Positions 51,709 through 58,487 of a DNA stretch of 64,000 bases are shown here, in pieces. The notes under the pieces are model-generated. The model saw nothing but the letters and a program-made list of their open reading frames with translations. It did not search any database and had not been told where the DNA came from. A program made the translations under genes and the position numbers. Source of the DNA: Duganella aceris (GTDB lineage: Bacteria; Pseudomonadota; Gammaproteobacteria; Burkholderiales; Burkholderiaceae_D); NCBI RefSeq assembly GCF_011090165.1, contig NZ_JAADJT010000011.1, positions 124,001 through 188,000 of the forward strand. The letters run 5' to 3'. The first letter of the stretch is position 1, and each line of letters opens with the position of its first letter.

Positions 51709-53433
51709 TCAAGTCGGCAAGTATGGAACGTACTGCACGCCGACCGGCATGATGTGGCTGACCAGTTCGATATTTTCGTCGGACTGCGAGAACACGATCA
51801 GCAACTGCTCGCGCGACACCGCCCCGCTGGCAAGATTGCCCATGTGGTGCGCATAACCCGCGGCGTCCGGTGCGCGGTGCAGCACGTTGGAATACAAGCT
51901 GGTCACGTATTGCGCGTCTGTCGTGCTGGCGCCGTAGGTGCGGACAAATTCTTCGCTGTCGACAAAAGCACGGGCGATAGTGAGAAGATCAAGACCATCG
52001 TGGTCCATCCGGTACAACCAGAAGCCCATGCCCGGAAGGTCGGGTTCGCGGCTGAACATCGCACCATACAAACGGTACAGCTGACCCGCCTCTCCGGCGG
52101 TATCCAATGCCAGGCCTAGTTTGTCGGAAAATTCGATGCGCTCAATCCCGCCGAGCAGATCGCTGCCGCCGTTGCCCAGGCGGTCGGTGACGACGATGCC
52201 CGCGCCGCTGGCGCCGACCTGATAGTCGGAGCGGATGCCGTTAAATTTGATCAAATCGATGCCGCCGCCGCCGGTGAACAACTCATCGCCGGACCCGGCG
52301 GTCATGATGTCATTTCCCGCCGTCCCGCCCTGCACCGAGCGGAAACTGGATAGTTCGACGTCCTTGCCGCCGAAGCGCAGTACTGAAATCCCGGTCAGTG
52401 AATCAACGCCGTCGCCGGCGACGGTCAGCGCGCCGGTGGTGCCGGTGATGGTGAACGCCGACAGCGCCTTGGCGTACACCACCGTATCGCGCCCGCCGCC
52501 ACCGCTGATCTGGTCGTTGCCGGCGCCCTCGTAGATCAGGTCGGCTCCCGCGCCGCCGGCGATGACGTTGCCGGCCGCGTTGGCGTAGATCGTCGAACCG
52601 CCGCTGCCGGCGATGGCGCGTTCGATGGTCACGTTGTAAGCGATGGAAATATTGTTGTAGCCCGGCGCCGTCTCGCTGAAAGTGCCGGCGTTCAGGTTGA
52701 TGATGGTGGCGGTGCTGCAGGCGGAGAAATCGAAGGTGTCGGTGCCGCCGGCATCCCAGATGCATTGCAGCGCCGCATCCTTGCTGAAACTGTAGGTGTC
52801 GGTGCCGGCGTGATAGCTCATATTGGCGCCATACATATATTGCATCGCCTGGATGTCGTACAGCGCCGGCGTGATGCCGTAGTTCCCGTTCAGCTTGAAG
52901 CCCGAACCGACGTTGTAAGACATCTGGCTGTAGTCGATGGTGTCGGTGGCCGCCGGCAAAAATGGACCGTCGATGTCCCCGCCGGTCGAGTTGTAGTCGC
53001 CCGGATGCTTCAGACCCAGCGTATGACCCAGCTCGTGGATCAGCACCGCCATGCCGAAATCGCCGTCCCGGTAGGTCAGATTGAAGCCGCCGCCATTATT
53101 GACATACAGCGCCACCGGTCCATTGCCGTCCGGCAGATAGGCATAGCCGCTGCTTGCCGAACCCTGATTATTGGTGCCGAGCTGGATCTGGCCGCCGTTG
53201 GCGACCTCGTTGAAGGTGATATTGGCCACCGCCGCCCACGACGCCAGCGCCACGCGCACCGCCTGCTGCTGGGTCGCATCCATCGCGCGGAAACCGTTGG
53301 CGTCGTCGCTGGTGGCGTCGCCCGGCACCCGCGTCAAAAAACTGTAGGTCAGCGATACCGCTTGTCCGGCTACCGGTTTCCAACTGCTGTAGAGCAAAGA
53401 ATCGATGGAATTGTTGCCGGTAGTGAAGCTCAT
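51709..53433 (-). CDS. M10-family metalloprotease with RTX-like repeats and DUF4214-like tail
   Basis: A 574-residue secreted serralysin-like protease. There is no signal peptide. The zinc motif HELGHTLGLKHP (His133, Glu134, His137, His143) and a Met-turn (YSQMSYN) are intact. From about residue 270 come calcium-binding-type repeats (GNVIAGGAGADLIYEGAGNDQISGGGG; GTAGNDIMTAGSGDELFTGGGGID). The C-terminal 110 residues (LYRLYGAMFSREPDLPGMGFWLYRMD ... YVTSLYSNVLHRAPDAAGYAHHM) match the DUF4214 type often found in such proteins. These features point to type I secretion, but no ABC exporter is encoded nearby. The end (VGVQYVPYLPT) is not a PEP-CTERM signal. Confidence 0.88.
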   Translation of the reverse strand: MSFTTGNNSIDSLLYSSWKPVAGQAVSLTYSFLTRVPGDATSDDANGFRAMDATQQQAVRVALASWAAVANITFNEVANGGQIQLGTNNQGSASSGYAYLPDGNGPVALYVNNGGGFNLTYRDGDFGMAVLIHELGHTLGLKHPGDYNSTGGDIDGPFLPAATDTIDYSQMSYNVGSGFKLNGNYGITPALYDIQAMQYMYGANMSYHAGTDTYSFSKDAALQCIWDAGGTDTFDFSACSTATIINLNAGTFSETAPGYNNISIAYNVTIERAIAGSGGSTIYANAAGNVIAGGAGADLIYEGAGNDQISGGGGRDTVVYAKALSAFTITGTTGALTVAGDGVDSLTGISVLRFGGKDVELSSFRSVQGGTAGNDIMTAGSGDELFTGGGGIDLIKFNGIRSDYQVGASGAGIVVTDRLGNGGSDLLGGIERIEFSDKLGLALDTAGEAGQLYRLYGAMFSREPDLPGMGFWLYRMDHDGLDLLTIARAFVDSEEFVRTYGASTTDAQYVTSLYSNVLHRAPDAAGYAHHMGNLASGAVSREQLLIVFSQSDENIELVSHIMPVGVQYVPYLPT

Positions 53434-53507
53434 GACGTTTCCAATTGGAAATTAAAAGGATTTTGACATGATAAACACTGCCTTCTTAAAAGGCAATGGC
53501 CGCTTGC

Positions 53508-53756
53508 TTACAGGAAGGGATTCGCAACGACTGTGCTGACCGGCGGCGGCAGTTCGGTCGGCAGCGCCTGTGCTTCCAGCGCCGCGACCACCTCGCCCAG
53601 CAAGCGGTGCAGCGCGCGCGCGTGCGCCAGCCCCGCCTGGTCCGCAGTCAGGTCGAGGTCGCCGTTGACGGTGACGCGGTCGAGCCGGTTCTCGATCTGC
53701 AGGCCGCCGATGTTCAGCACGTCCGACTCGTTGGCGTAAGGTACAAATTTGCTCAT
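53508..53756 (-). CDS. Small protein of unknown function
   Basis: An 82-residue protein that I do not recognise. It has FVPYANESDVLNIGGLQIENRLDRVTVNGDLDLTADQ, then a helical stretch ARALHRLLGEVVAALEAQ and a Pro-rich end (LPTELPPPVSTVVANPF). There are no cysteines, no signal peptide and no membrane helix. Two ATGs (53759, 53756) overlap the nuclease stop; the second has GGAG 6 nt upstream. Coupling to the nuclease gene and position before the M10 protease suggest co-expression. A role as inhibitor or chaperone is possible but unsupported. Confidence 0.65.
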   Translation of the reverse strand: MSKFVPYANESDVLNIGGLQIENRLDRVTVNGDLDLTADQAGLAHARALHRLLGEVVAALEAQALPTELPPPVSTVVANPFL

Positions 53757-53758
53757 CA

Positions 53759-54541
53759 TCAGCTCCGATCTTTACGTTGTTTTACCTTCGGCACGCGCAA
53801 CATGTTGTTTTTGTCGGCCGCCGGCAGCGAGGGCAGCAAGTCGATGCCGATCTTGCCCTCCAGTTGCGCCACGCTCAGCATGACATAGTCGGCGTCGGCG
53901 CGGTTCTCGATGAAGAACGCGGCTCCGGCGCGCTGGCGCGGACTGTAGACCAGCTTATACAAATGCGTCGGCACCAGCACATTGCCGACTTTTTGCAGAT
54001 TACCGCCGATGAAAGCCGGGCCGGTGATCACGTACAAATCGCCCTCCTTCTGCGCCAGCTTGCGCACCACCGCCTCGATGCCCGCCCAGACGTGACGGTT
54101 GTTGTCGGCGTCCTGGGGCACCATGTTCGCCAGCGTGAAACTCTCATGCTGGCTGCGGCGGTCCGGCATGTCGCCATTGGGCGCCATATGGCCACGGTCG
54201 TAGCCGCTGCGCGCATAGTCGGACAATTCCGCCCGCCCGAACGGCGGCAAGCGGGATTCTGTATGGAAGGAATTTTCGCGCGACAGGTCTTTGGCCGCCT
54301 CGATATTCTCCGCCGTCAGATGCTCGGCCGACCACAGCGGCGTGCGGGTTATGCCCGAATGCATGACACCGAACACGCGGTAGCACAGCTCGGTGGTGGC
54401 GGCATTCATCTTGGCGTTGCGGATCTCCGGCAGGCGGCCATCGACATAGTGGGAAGGACAGGCTCCGGCTGAAGCCAGGGAGGAGGAAAACAAGCCGCAC
54501 AGCAGTGCGGCAGCGGTGACGGATCGCCGGATGAGATGCAT
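53759..54541 (-). CDS. Secreted DNA/RNA non-specific endonuclease (EndoG/NUC family)
   Basis: A 260-residue nuclease with a signal peptide (SVTAAALLCGLFSSSLASA, cut before GACPSHY). The beta-beta-alpha metal site is seen in YDRGHMAPNGDM (catalytic His in DRGH), followed by QHESFTLANMVPQDADNNRHVWAGIE with the magnesium-ligand Asn. LYVITGPAF and VPTHLYKLVY are further family blocks. The protein should degrade nucleic acids outside the cytoplasm, for example for nutrient recovery. It overlaps the small unknown gene downstream. A 383-bp gap separates it from the chemoreceptor gene. Confidence 0.9.
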   Translation of the reverse strand: MHLIRRSVTAAALLCGLFSSSLASAGACPSHYVDGRLPEIRNAKMNAATTELCYRVFGVMHSGITRTPLWSAEHLTAENIEAAKDLSRENSFHTESRLPPFGRAELSDYARSGYDRGHMAPNGDMPDRRSQHESFTLANMVPQDADNNRHVWAGIEAVVRKLAQKEGDLYVITGPAFIGGNLQKVGNVLVPTHLYKLVYSPRQRAGAAFFIENRADADYVMLSVAQLEGKIGIDLLPSLPAADKNNMLRVPKVKQRKDRS

Positions 54542-54594
54542 GGTTCCTTCTGGATAGTTTTGAGTGGCGGCATTCTAGCGGATGACCGCCCGCG

Positions 54595-54636
54595 CACAAA
54601 ACAAAAAGGGCTGGAACCCGTTCCGGTTCCAGCCCT
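54595..54636 (-). terminator. Intrinsic terminator without an upstream gene
   Basis: Perfect 12-bp arms AGGGCTGGAACC (54607-54618) and GGTTCCAGCCCT (54625-54636) with a 6-nt loop. On the minus strand the stem is followed by TTTTGTTTTGTG, a proper T-tract. On the plus strand there is none. It lies 53 bp upstream of the nuclease start codon, so it would end a transcript entering from the right. Confidence 0.8.
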
Positions 54637-54889
54637 CTCAAACATCCAGCCCTACCAGAGGCCATGCTTGTTATTTCTACAGCAACTATGGTAAGCATTA
54701 TACATTATTTCCGCCGAATAAAACAGCTTTCAACAGAAAAGTCATCACGATGGCCTGCCTCGCCGTGCGGTGTTGCGGCGGCGATGGCCGGTGCCGCCCC
54801 GCCCCTGCTCGTCCTTGGTCTCGCCGGCTTCGGCCCGCTGCTTGTTGACGATGCAGGCGACGGCTGCAGATTGTTGCCATATCTAGTAC

Positions 54890-54895
54890 TATAAT
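54890..54895 (+). promoter_or_regulatory. Predicted -10 element for the chemoreceptor gene
   Basis: A perfect TATAAT, 29 nt before the ATG at 54925. The nearest TTGTTG (54871-54876) is only 13 bp away, too close for a standard -35. The overlapping ACTATA reads TATAGT on the other strand. Confidence 0.4.
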
Positions 54896-54924
54896 GATTC
54901 CAACAAGAAACGTTACTTCGAGAC

Positions 54925-56577
54925 ATGAACATTGCAAATCTTAAAATCGGTCAACGCCTCACCCTCGCGTTTTCCCTCACCACCGTATTGTTGGCGGTGG
55001 TCGTCGTCACCGGCGCCCTCGGTCTGCAGGCCACCAAAAACGAAATCGACGTCACCGTCCATGACCGCTACATGAAGATCAGCCTGCTGAATCATGTCAA
55101 GGACGACGTCGGACAGCAAGCGCGCAGCCTGCGCGACCTGCTGCTGGCCAGCGACGCCGCCGAGGCCAATCGCGAGTACGCCGCGATCGAGCAGCGCAGC
55201 GCCCTGATCCGCGATGAGCTGGAAAAGCTCGGCGGCGTGCTGCACCAGCCGGAGGCGCTGCGGCTGTTCAAGCAGGTCGGCGAAGCGCGCGCCGCCTACG
55301 CCCCGCTGCGCGATCGGATGGTGGCCGCCATCAAGGCCGGCGACAAGGAAGCCGCCACCGCACAGTTGCTGCAACAAGTCCGTCCGGCGCAAAATACTTA
55401 CGTCGAGGCGCTGGACCGGCTGATCGCCTTTCAGGTCGACCTGATGCGCACCTCCGGCGACGCCGCCGAACGGACCGCCAGCTTTTCCAGCAAGCTGATG
55501 ATAGGACTGGGCGTGGCCGGCAGCCTAATGAGCTTGTTCACCGCGTGGTTCATCACGCGCGGCATCGTCGGCCCGATCCGCCACGCGGTGCGGGTGGCGC
55601 GCACGGTGGCCGGCGGCGACCTCAGTTCCAGCATCCAGGTCCGCTCCAGCGATGAAATCGGCCAGTTGTCGGCCGCGCTCAAGGAAATGAACGCCAGCCT
55701 GGCCGGCATCGTCGCCGAAGTGCGCGGCGGCACCGACGCCATCGACTCCGCCTCGGCCGAAATCGCGGCCGGGAACATGGACCTGTCCGAGCGCACCGAG
55801 CGCCAGGCCGGCTCGCTGGAGGAAACCGCTTCGTCGATGGAGCAGTTGACCGCCACCGTCAAGCAGAACGCGACCAACGCCAACCAAGCCAACCAGCTGG
55901 CGATGTCGGCCTCCGACGTGGCGGGCAAAGGCGGCAAGGTGGTGGCGCAGGTGGTCGATACCATGGCGTCGATCAACGCGTCGTCGCGCAAGATCGTCGA
56001 CATCATTTCGGTCATCGACGGCATCGCCTTCCAGACCAACATCCTGGCGCTGAACGCCGCCGTCGAAGCGGCGCGCGCCGGCGAACAGGGTCGCGGCTTC
56101 GCGGTCGTGGCGAGCGAGGTGCGCAACCTGGCGCAACGCTCGGCCGCCGCCGCCAGGGAAATCAAGCAATTGATCGGCGACTCGGTGGACAAGATCGACA
56201 CCGGCGCGCGTCTGGTCGACGAGGCCGGCAGCACGATGTCGGAGATCGTCGACAGCGTGCGCCGCGTCACCGACATCATGGGGGAGATCGCCTTCGCCAG
56301 TCAGGAACAGCTGTCCGGCATCGAGCATATCAACGGCGCCATCACCGAGATGGACCAGACCACGCAGCAGAACGCCGCGCTGGTCGAGCAGGCGTCGGCG
56401 GCCGCCGCCACCATGCGGCAGCAGGCCGGCCACCTGTCGGCGGCGGTCGGCGTGTTCAAGCTGGGAAGTGAAAGCGACCGCGCCGGCGTCATGCCGATCG
56501 GCAGCGCACGACGCGGACCTAAACCAGCTGCTGCTCCAGCGCTTCCGCCAGTTCGACGTTCATCCGCCGCTGGCTGA
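54925..56577 (+). CDS. Methyl-accepting chemotaxis protein
   Basis: A 550-residue chemoreceptor of the Tsr/Tar class. Membrane helix 1 (LAFSLTTVLLAVVVVTGALGL) and helix 2 (LMIGLGVAGSLMSLFTAWFI) enclose a four-helix-bundle periplasmic sensor (about residues 33-190). A HAMP domain (GPIRHAVRVARTVAGGDLSSSI) leads to the signalling coiled coil, with the hairpin tip IDGIAFQTNILALNAAVEAARAGEQGRGFAVVASEVRNLAQRSA identical in type to E. coli receptors. The C-terminal 30 residues are basic and Pro/Ala-rich, without a CheR pentapeptide (no NWETF-like end). Ligand unknown. Its last 59 nt overlap the convergent glycosyltransferase gene. Confidence 0.93.
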   Translation: MNIANLKIGQRLTLAFSLTTVLLAVVVVTGALGLQATKNEIDVTVHDRYMKISLLNHVKDDVGQQARSLRDLLLASDAAEANREYAAIEQRSALIRDELEKLGGVLHQPEALRLFKQVGEARAAYAPLRDRMVAAIKAGDKEAATAQLLQQVRPAQNTYVEALDRLIAFQVDLMRTSGDAAERTASFSSKLMIGLGVAGSLMSLFTAWFITRGIVGPIRHAVRVARTVAGGDLSSSIQVRSSDEIGQLSAALKEMNASLAGIVAEVRGGTDAIDSASAEIAAGNMDLSERTERQAGSLEETASSMEQLTATVKQNATNANQANQLAMSASDVAGKGGKVVAQVVDTMASINASSRKIVDIISVIDGIAFQTNILALNAAVEAARAGEQGRGFAVVASEVRNLAQRSAAAAREIKQLIGDSVDKIDTGARLVDEAGSTMSEIVDSVRRVTDIMGEIAFASQEQLSGIEHINGAITEMDQTTQQNAALVEQASAAAATMRQQAGHLSAAVGVFKLGSESDRAGVMPIGSARRGPKPAAAPALPPVRRSSAAG

Positions 56578-57706
56578 ATCCCTGGTGGCGTGTGGCGAAA
56601 GCGCGCGCCGCCGACCGATAACGTTCATCGTCGAGCACTTGCCGCACCACGGCGCGCCAGTCTGACGATGGCGTGATCAGCGCGGCGTTGTAGCCGGCGC
56701 CGGACAGCGCGACCCGCCGCGCGGTCATGAATTGTTCGGTGTGCGACGGCAGCATCAGCAGCGGCACGCCGGCCAGCAGCGATTGCGCCAGCGTCGCTTC
56801 GCCGGCGTGGCAAACGCACAACTCCGCTTCGGCCAGGGCCTTCGATAGCGCCACCGGTCCGGCGGCATAATGCAGCAGCGGACGGCTGACCGGCGGCTGG
56901 GCACCGCCCGCCACTTCCGGCATGTAGACCAGGGTGTGGCAGCCTTCCGCCACCAGCGCCCGCAGCACGGCGGCGTGCGACGGATGACCCGCCTTCAGGT
57001 ACGCAAACACCTTGCGTACCGCGCCTGCTGGCCATTGCGGCGTCGGGCCGCCGGCGTCGGGCAGGAAGTTGGGGCCGAACCAGTAGGCGACGTCCGCTTC
57101 AGGGCGCGCGTAGTGATCCAGCTCCGGCCAGGTGCAGAGCAATGGCCGGTCGCCCAGCAGCAGGTCGGCCGCGCGCTCGAATGGACGCTCGGCCAACAAG
57201 GCATTGGCCGTTTGCAGCACCCGTGCCTCCGACGCCGCCAGCCGCGCCGCCGGCGCCTGCTGCTGCAATGCCGGCAAGGCCCGTCCCGGCGGTGGGCTGT
57301 AGAAACCGTTCCCCACCGACGCGCTGCGCAAACCCATGCCGCGCGCCGCCAGGATCGCGGTCGGCGCGAAATCGGCGACGATCAGATCGGGCCGCAGCAG
57401 CTCGAACATGGCGTGCCAGCCGGCCACCGTGCCGCGCAGCGCGGACGGTTCGAGATAGCCGCAATGCAGCAGTATCTCCGCCAAGCTGCCCGGCGGCGAC
57501 GGCAACCCCACCGCCTGGTGCAGCCACACCGGCGCCTGCAGCTTGGGCACGTCCAGGTCGGCCAGCAGTGTATGGGTGTGCATCAAGTCGCGCAAACTCA
57601 GGCTGACCCGATGCCCGCGCGACAGCAGCGTCTGCGCCAGCATCTTCAAGCGCCCGGCATGACCGAGGCCGCCGCCCAGTTCCCAGCATAGGTGGATGTG
57701 CGCCAT
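56519..57706 (-). CDS. UGT-like glycosyltransferase (GT1/MGT type)
   Basis: A 395-residue GT-B enzyme resembling macrolide/rhamnosyl-type glycosyltransferases. It starts MAHIHLCWELGGGLGHAGRLKMLAQTLLSRGHRV (acceptor domain with GLGH) and ends with the donor signature LCVCHAGEATLAQSLLAGVPLLMLPSHTEQFMTARRV. Unlike the GT4 enzymes of the XrtA locus, it probably glycosylates a small molecule or lipid. GGAGGG lies 5 nt before the ATG. It starts 1 nt after the HAD gene stop, so the two are translationally coupled. The acceptor is unknown. Confidence 0.83.
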   Translation of the reverse strand: MAHIHLCWELGGGLGHAGRLKMLAQTLLSRGHRVSLSLRDLMHTHTLLADLDVPKLQAPVWLHQAVGLPSPPGSLAEILLHCGYLEPSALRGTVAGWHAMFELLRPDLIVADFAPTAILAARGMGLRSASVGNGFYSPPPGRALPALQQQAPAARLAASEARVLQTANALLAERPFERAADLLLGDRPLLCTWPELDHYARPEADVAYWFGPNFLPDAGGPTPQWPAGAVRKVFAYLKAGHPSHAAVLRALVAEGCHTLVYMPEVAGGAQPPVSRPLLHYAAGPVALSKALAEAELCVCHAGEATLAQSLLAGVPLLMLPSHTEQFMTARRVALSGAGYNAALITPSSDWRAVVRQVLDDERYRSAARAFATRHQGFSQRRMNVELAEALEQQLV

Positions 57707-57707
57707 G

Positions 57708-58370
57708 TCAGCCCTCCGCCATCAGCAGTTCGATTTCCGCCAGCAGCTGCGGCATGGTGTCGACCACGCGATACGCGCCGGGGAAATCGTGACTGCGCGT
57801 CAGCGCGTTGCGCAGGATGATGCAGCGGATGCCGGCGGCGCTGGCCGCTTGCAGACCGCGCGGCGAATCCTCCACCACCAGCGCGTCGGCGGCGCGCAGG
57901 CCCAGCCGCTCAAGGCCGAGCAGGTACGGCTCCGGCGATGGTTTGCTGTGGGTGTAGGATTCATGCGTCAATACGAACTCGAAATGGCGCACCAGGTCCA
58001 GGCGGCCGTGGATGATCTCGAAGTGGTCGCGGTTGGAGCTGGTCACCACGCCCATGCGCAGCCGAGGCGACAAGCTGGCCAGCACCTCGGCCACGCCGTC
58101 GATGGCGGGAATGTGCTCGGACGCCAGGCGTGCCGCGTAGCGCAGGTTGCGCCCCGTGCGCTCCGCCTCGATCTGCGCTTCGGTCAGCGCAGGCCGCAGC
58201 AAATGCCAGGCGCCGCAGTTGTCGGCCAAATACCAGTCAAAGAAGTGGCGTTCGCTCAGCTCCAGCCCCAAAGGCAGGAACAGCTCCCGGTTGGCCTCGT
58301 AGAACAGCTGTTCGGTGTCGACCAACACGCCGTCGTTATCCCACAAAATCCCTTGCAGCATAATCCGCAT
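57708..58370 (-). CDS. HAD-family hydrolase (beta-phosphoglucomutase/phosphatase-like)
   Basis: A 220-residue HAD phosphatase, subclass IA. Motif I is LWDNDGVLVDTE (nucleophile Asp, then acid/base Asp two residues on); motif II VVTSSNRDHFE; the lysine of motif III is in THSKPSPEPYLLGLERLGL; and motif IV is ALVVEDSPRGLQAASAAGI. A helical cap spans about residues 15-85. Likely acts on a sugar phosphate; substrate unknown. ATGs at 58370 and 58361 are both possible starts, the second giving MLQGILWDNDG. It is coupled to the glycosyltransferase gene downstream. Confidence 0.87.
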   Translation of the reverse strand: MRIMLQGILWDNDGVLVDTEQLFYEANRELFLPLGLELSERHFFDWYLADNCGAWHLLRPALTEAQIEAERTGRNLRYAARLASEHIPAIDGVAEVLASLSPRLRMGVVTSSNRDHFEIIHGRLDLVRHFEFVLTHESYTHSKPSPEPYLLGLERLGLRAADALVVEDSPRGLQAASAAGIRCIILRNALTRSHDFPGAYRVVDTMPQLLAEIELLMAEG

Positions 58371-58487
58371 CCCATGTAAAGAAGCGCGAGCCGACGACTG
58401 TGGCGTGGCCGCAGCGGGCATTGTACCTGCTGGCCTTGCACCTCAGTGTATGTAATACTCCGCTGGACATCCACACGATAATGAGAC

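Larger units (their letters stand above)
54542..54924. other. 383-bp intergenic region with an orphan terminator
   Basis: No convincing gene. It holds a strong minus-strand terminator at its left end (54595-54636) and, near the right end, a TATAAT facing the chemoreceptor gene. Two -10-like hexamers face the other way (TATAGT at 54893-54888 and TATAAT around 54703-54698). Short minus-strand reading frames of 75-79 codons are Arg/Ala-rich and look like chance frames in GC-rich DNA. A small minus-strand transcript ending at the terminator is possible. Confidence 0.5.

Noticed and set aside
51709..53433. The M10 protease considered as a PEP-CTERM substrate of XrtA.
   Set aside because: The C-terminus lacks the Pro-Glu-Pro motif, hydrophobic helix and basic end; there is also no signal peptide.
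54698..54937. Minus-strand frames of 75-79 codons in the gap before the chemoreceptor gene.
   Set aside because: Arg-rich sequence with no ribosome site or known motif; a non-coding transcript explains the terminator better.
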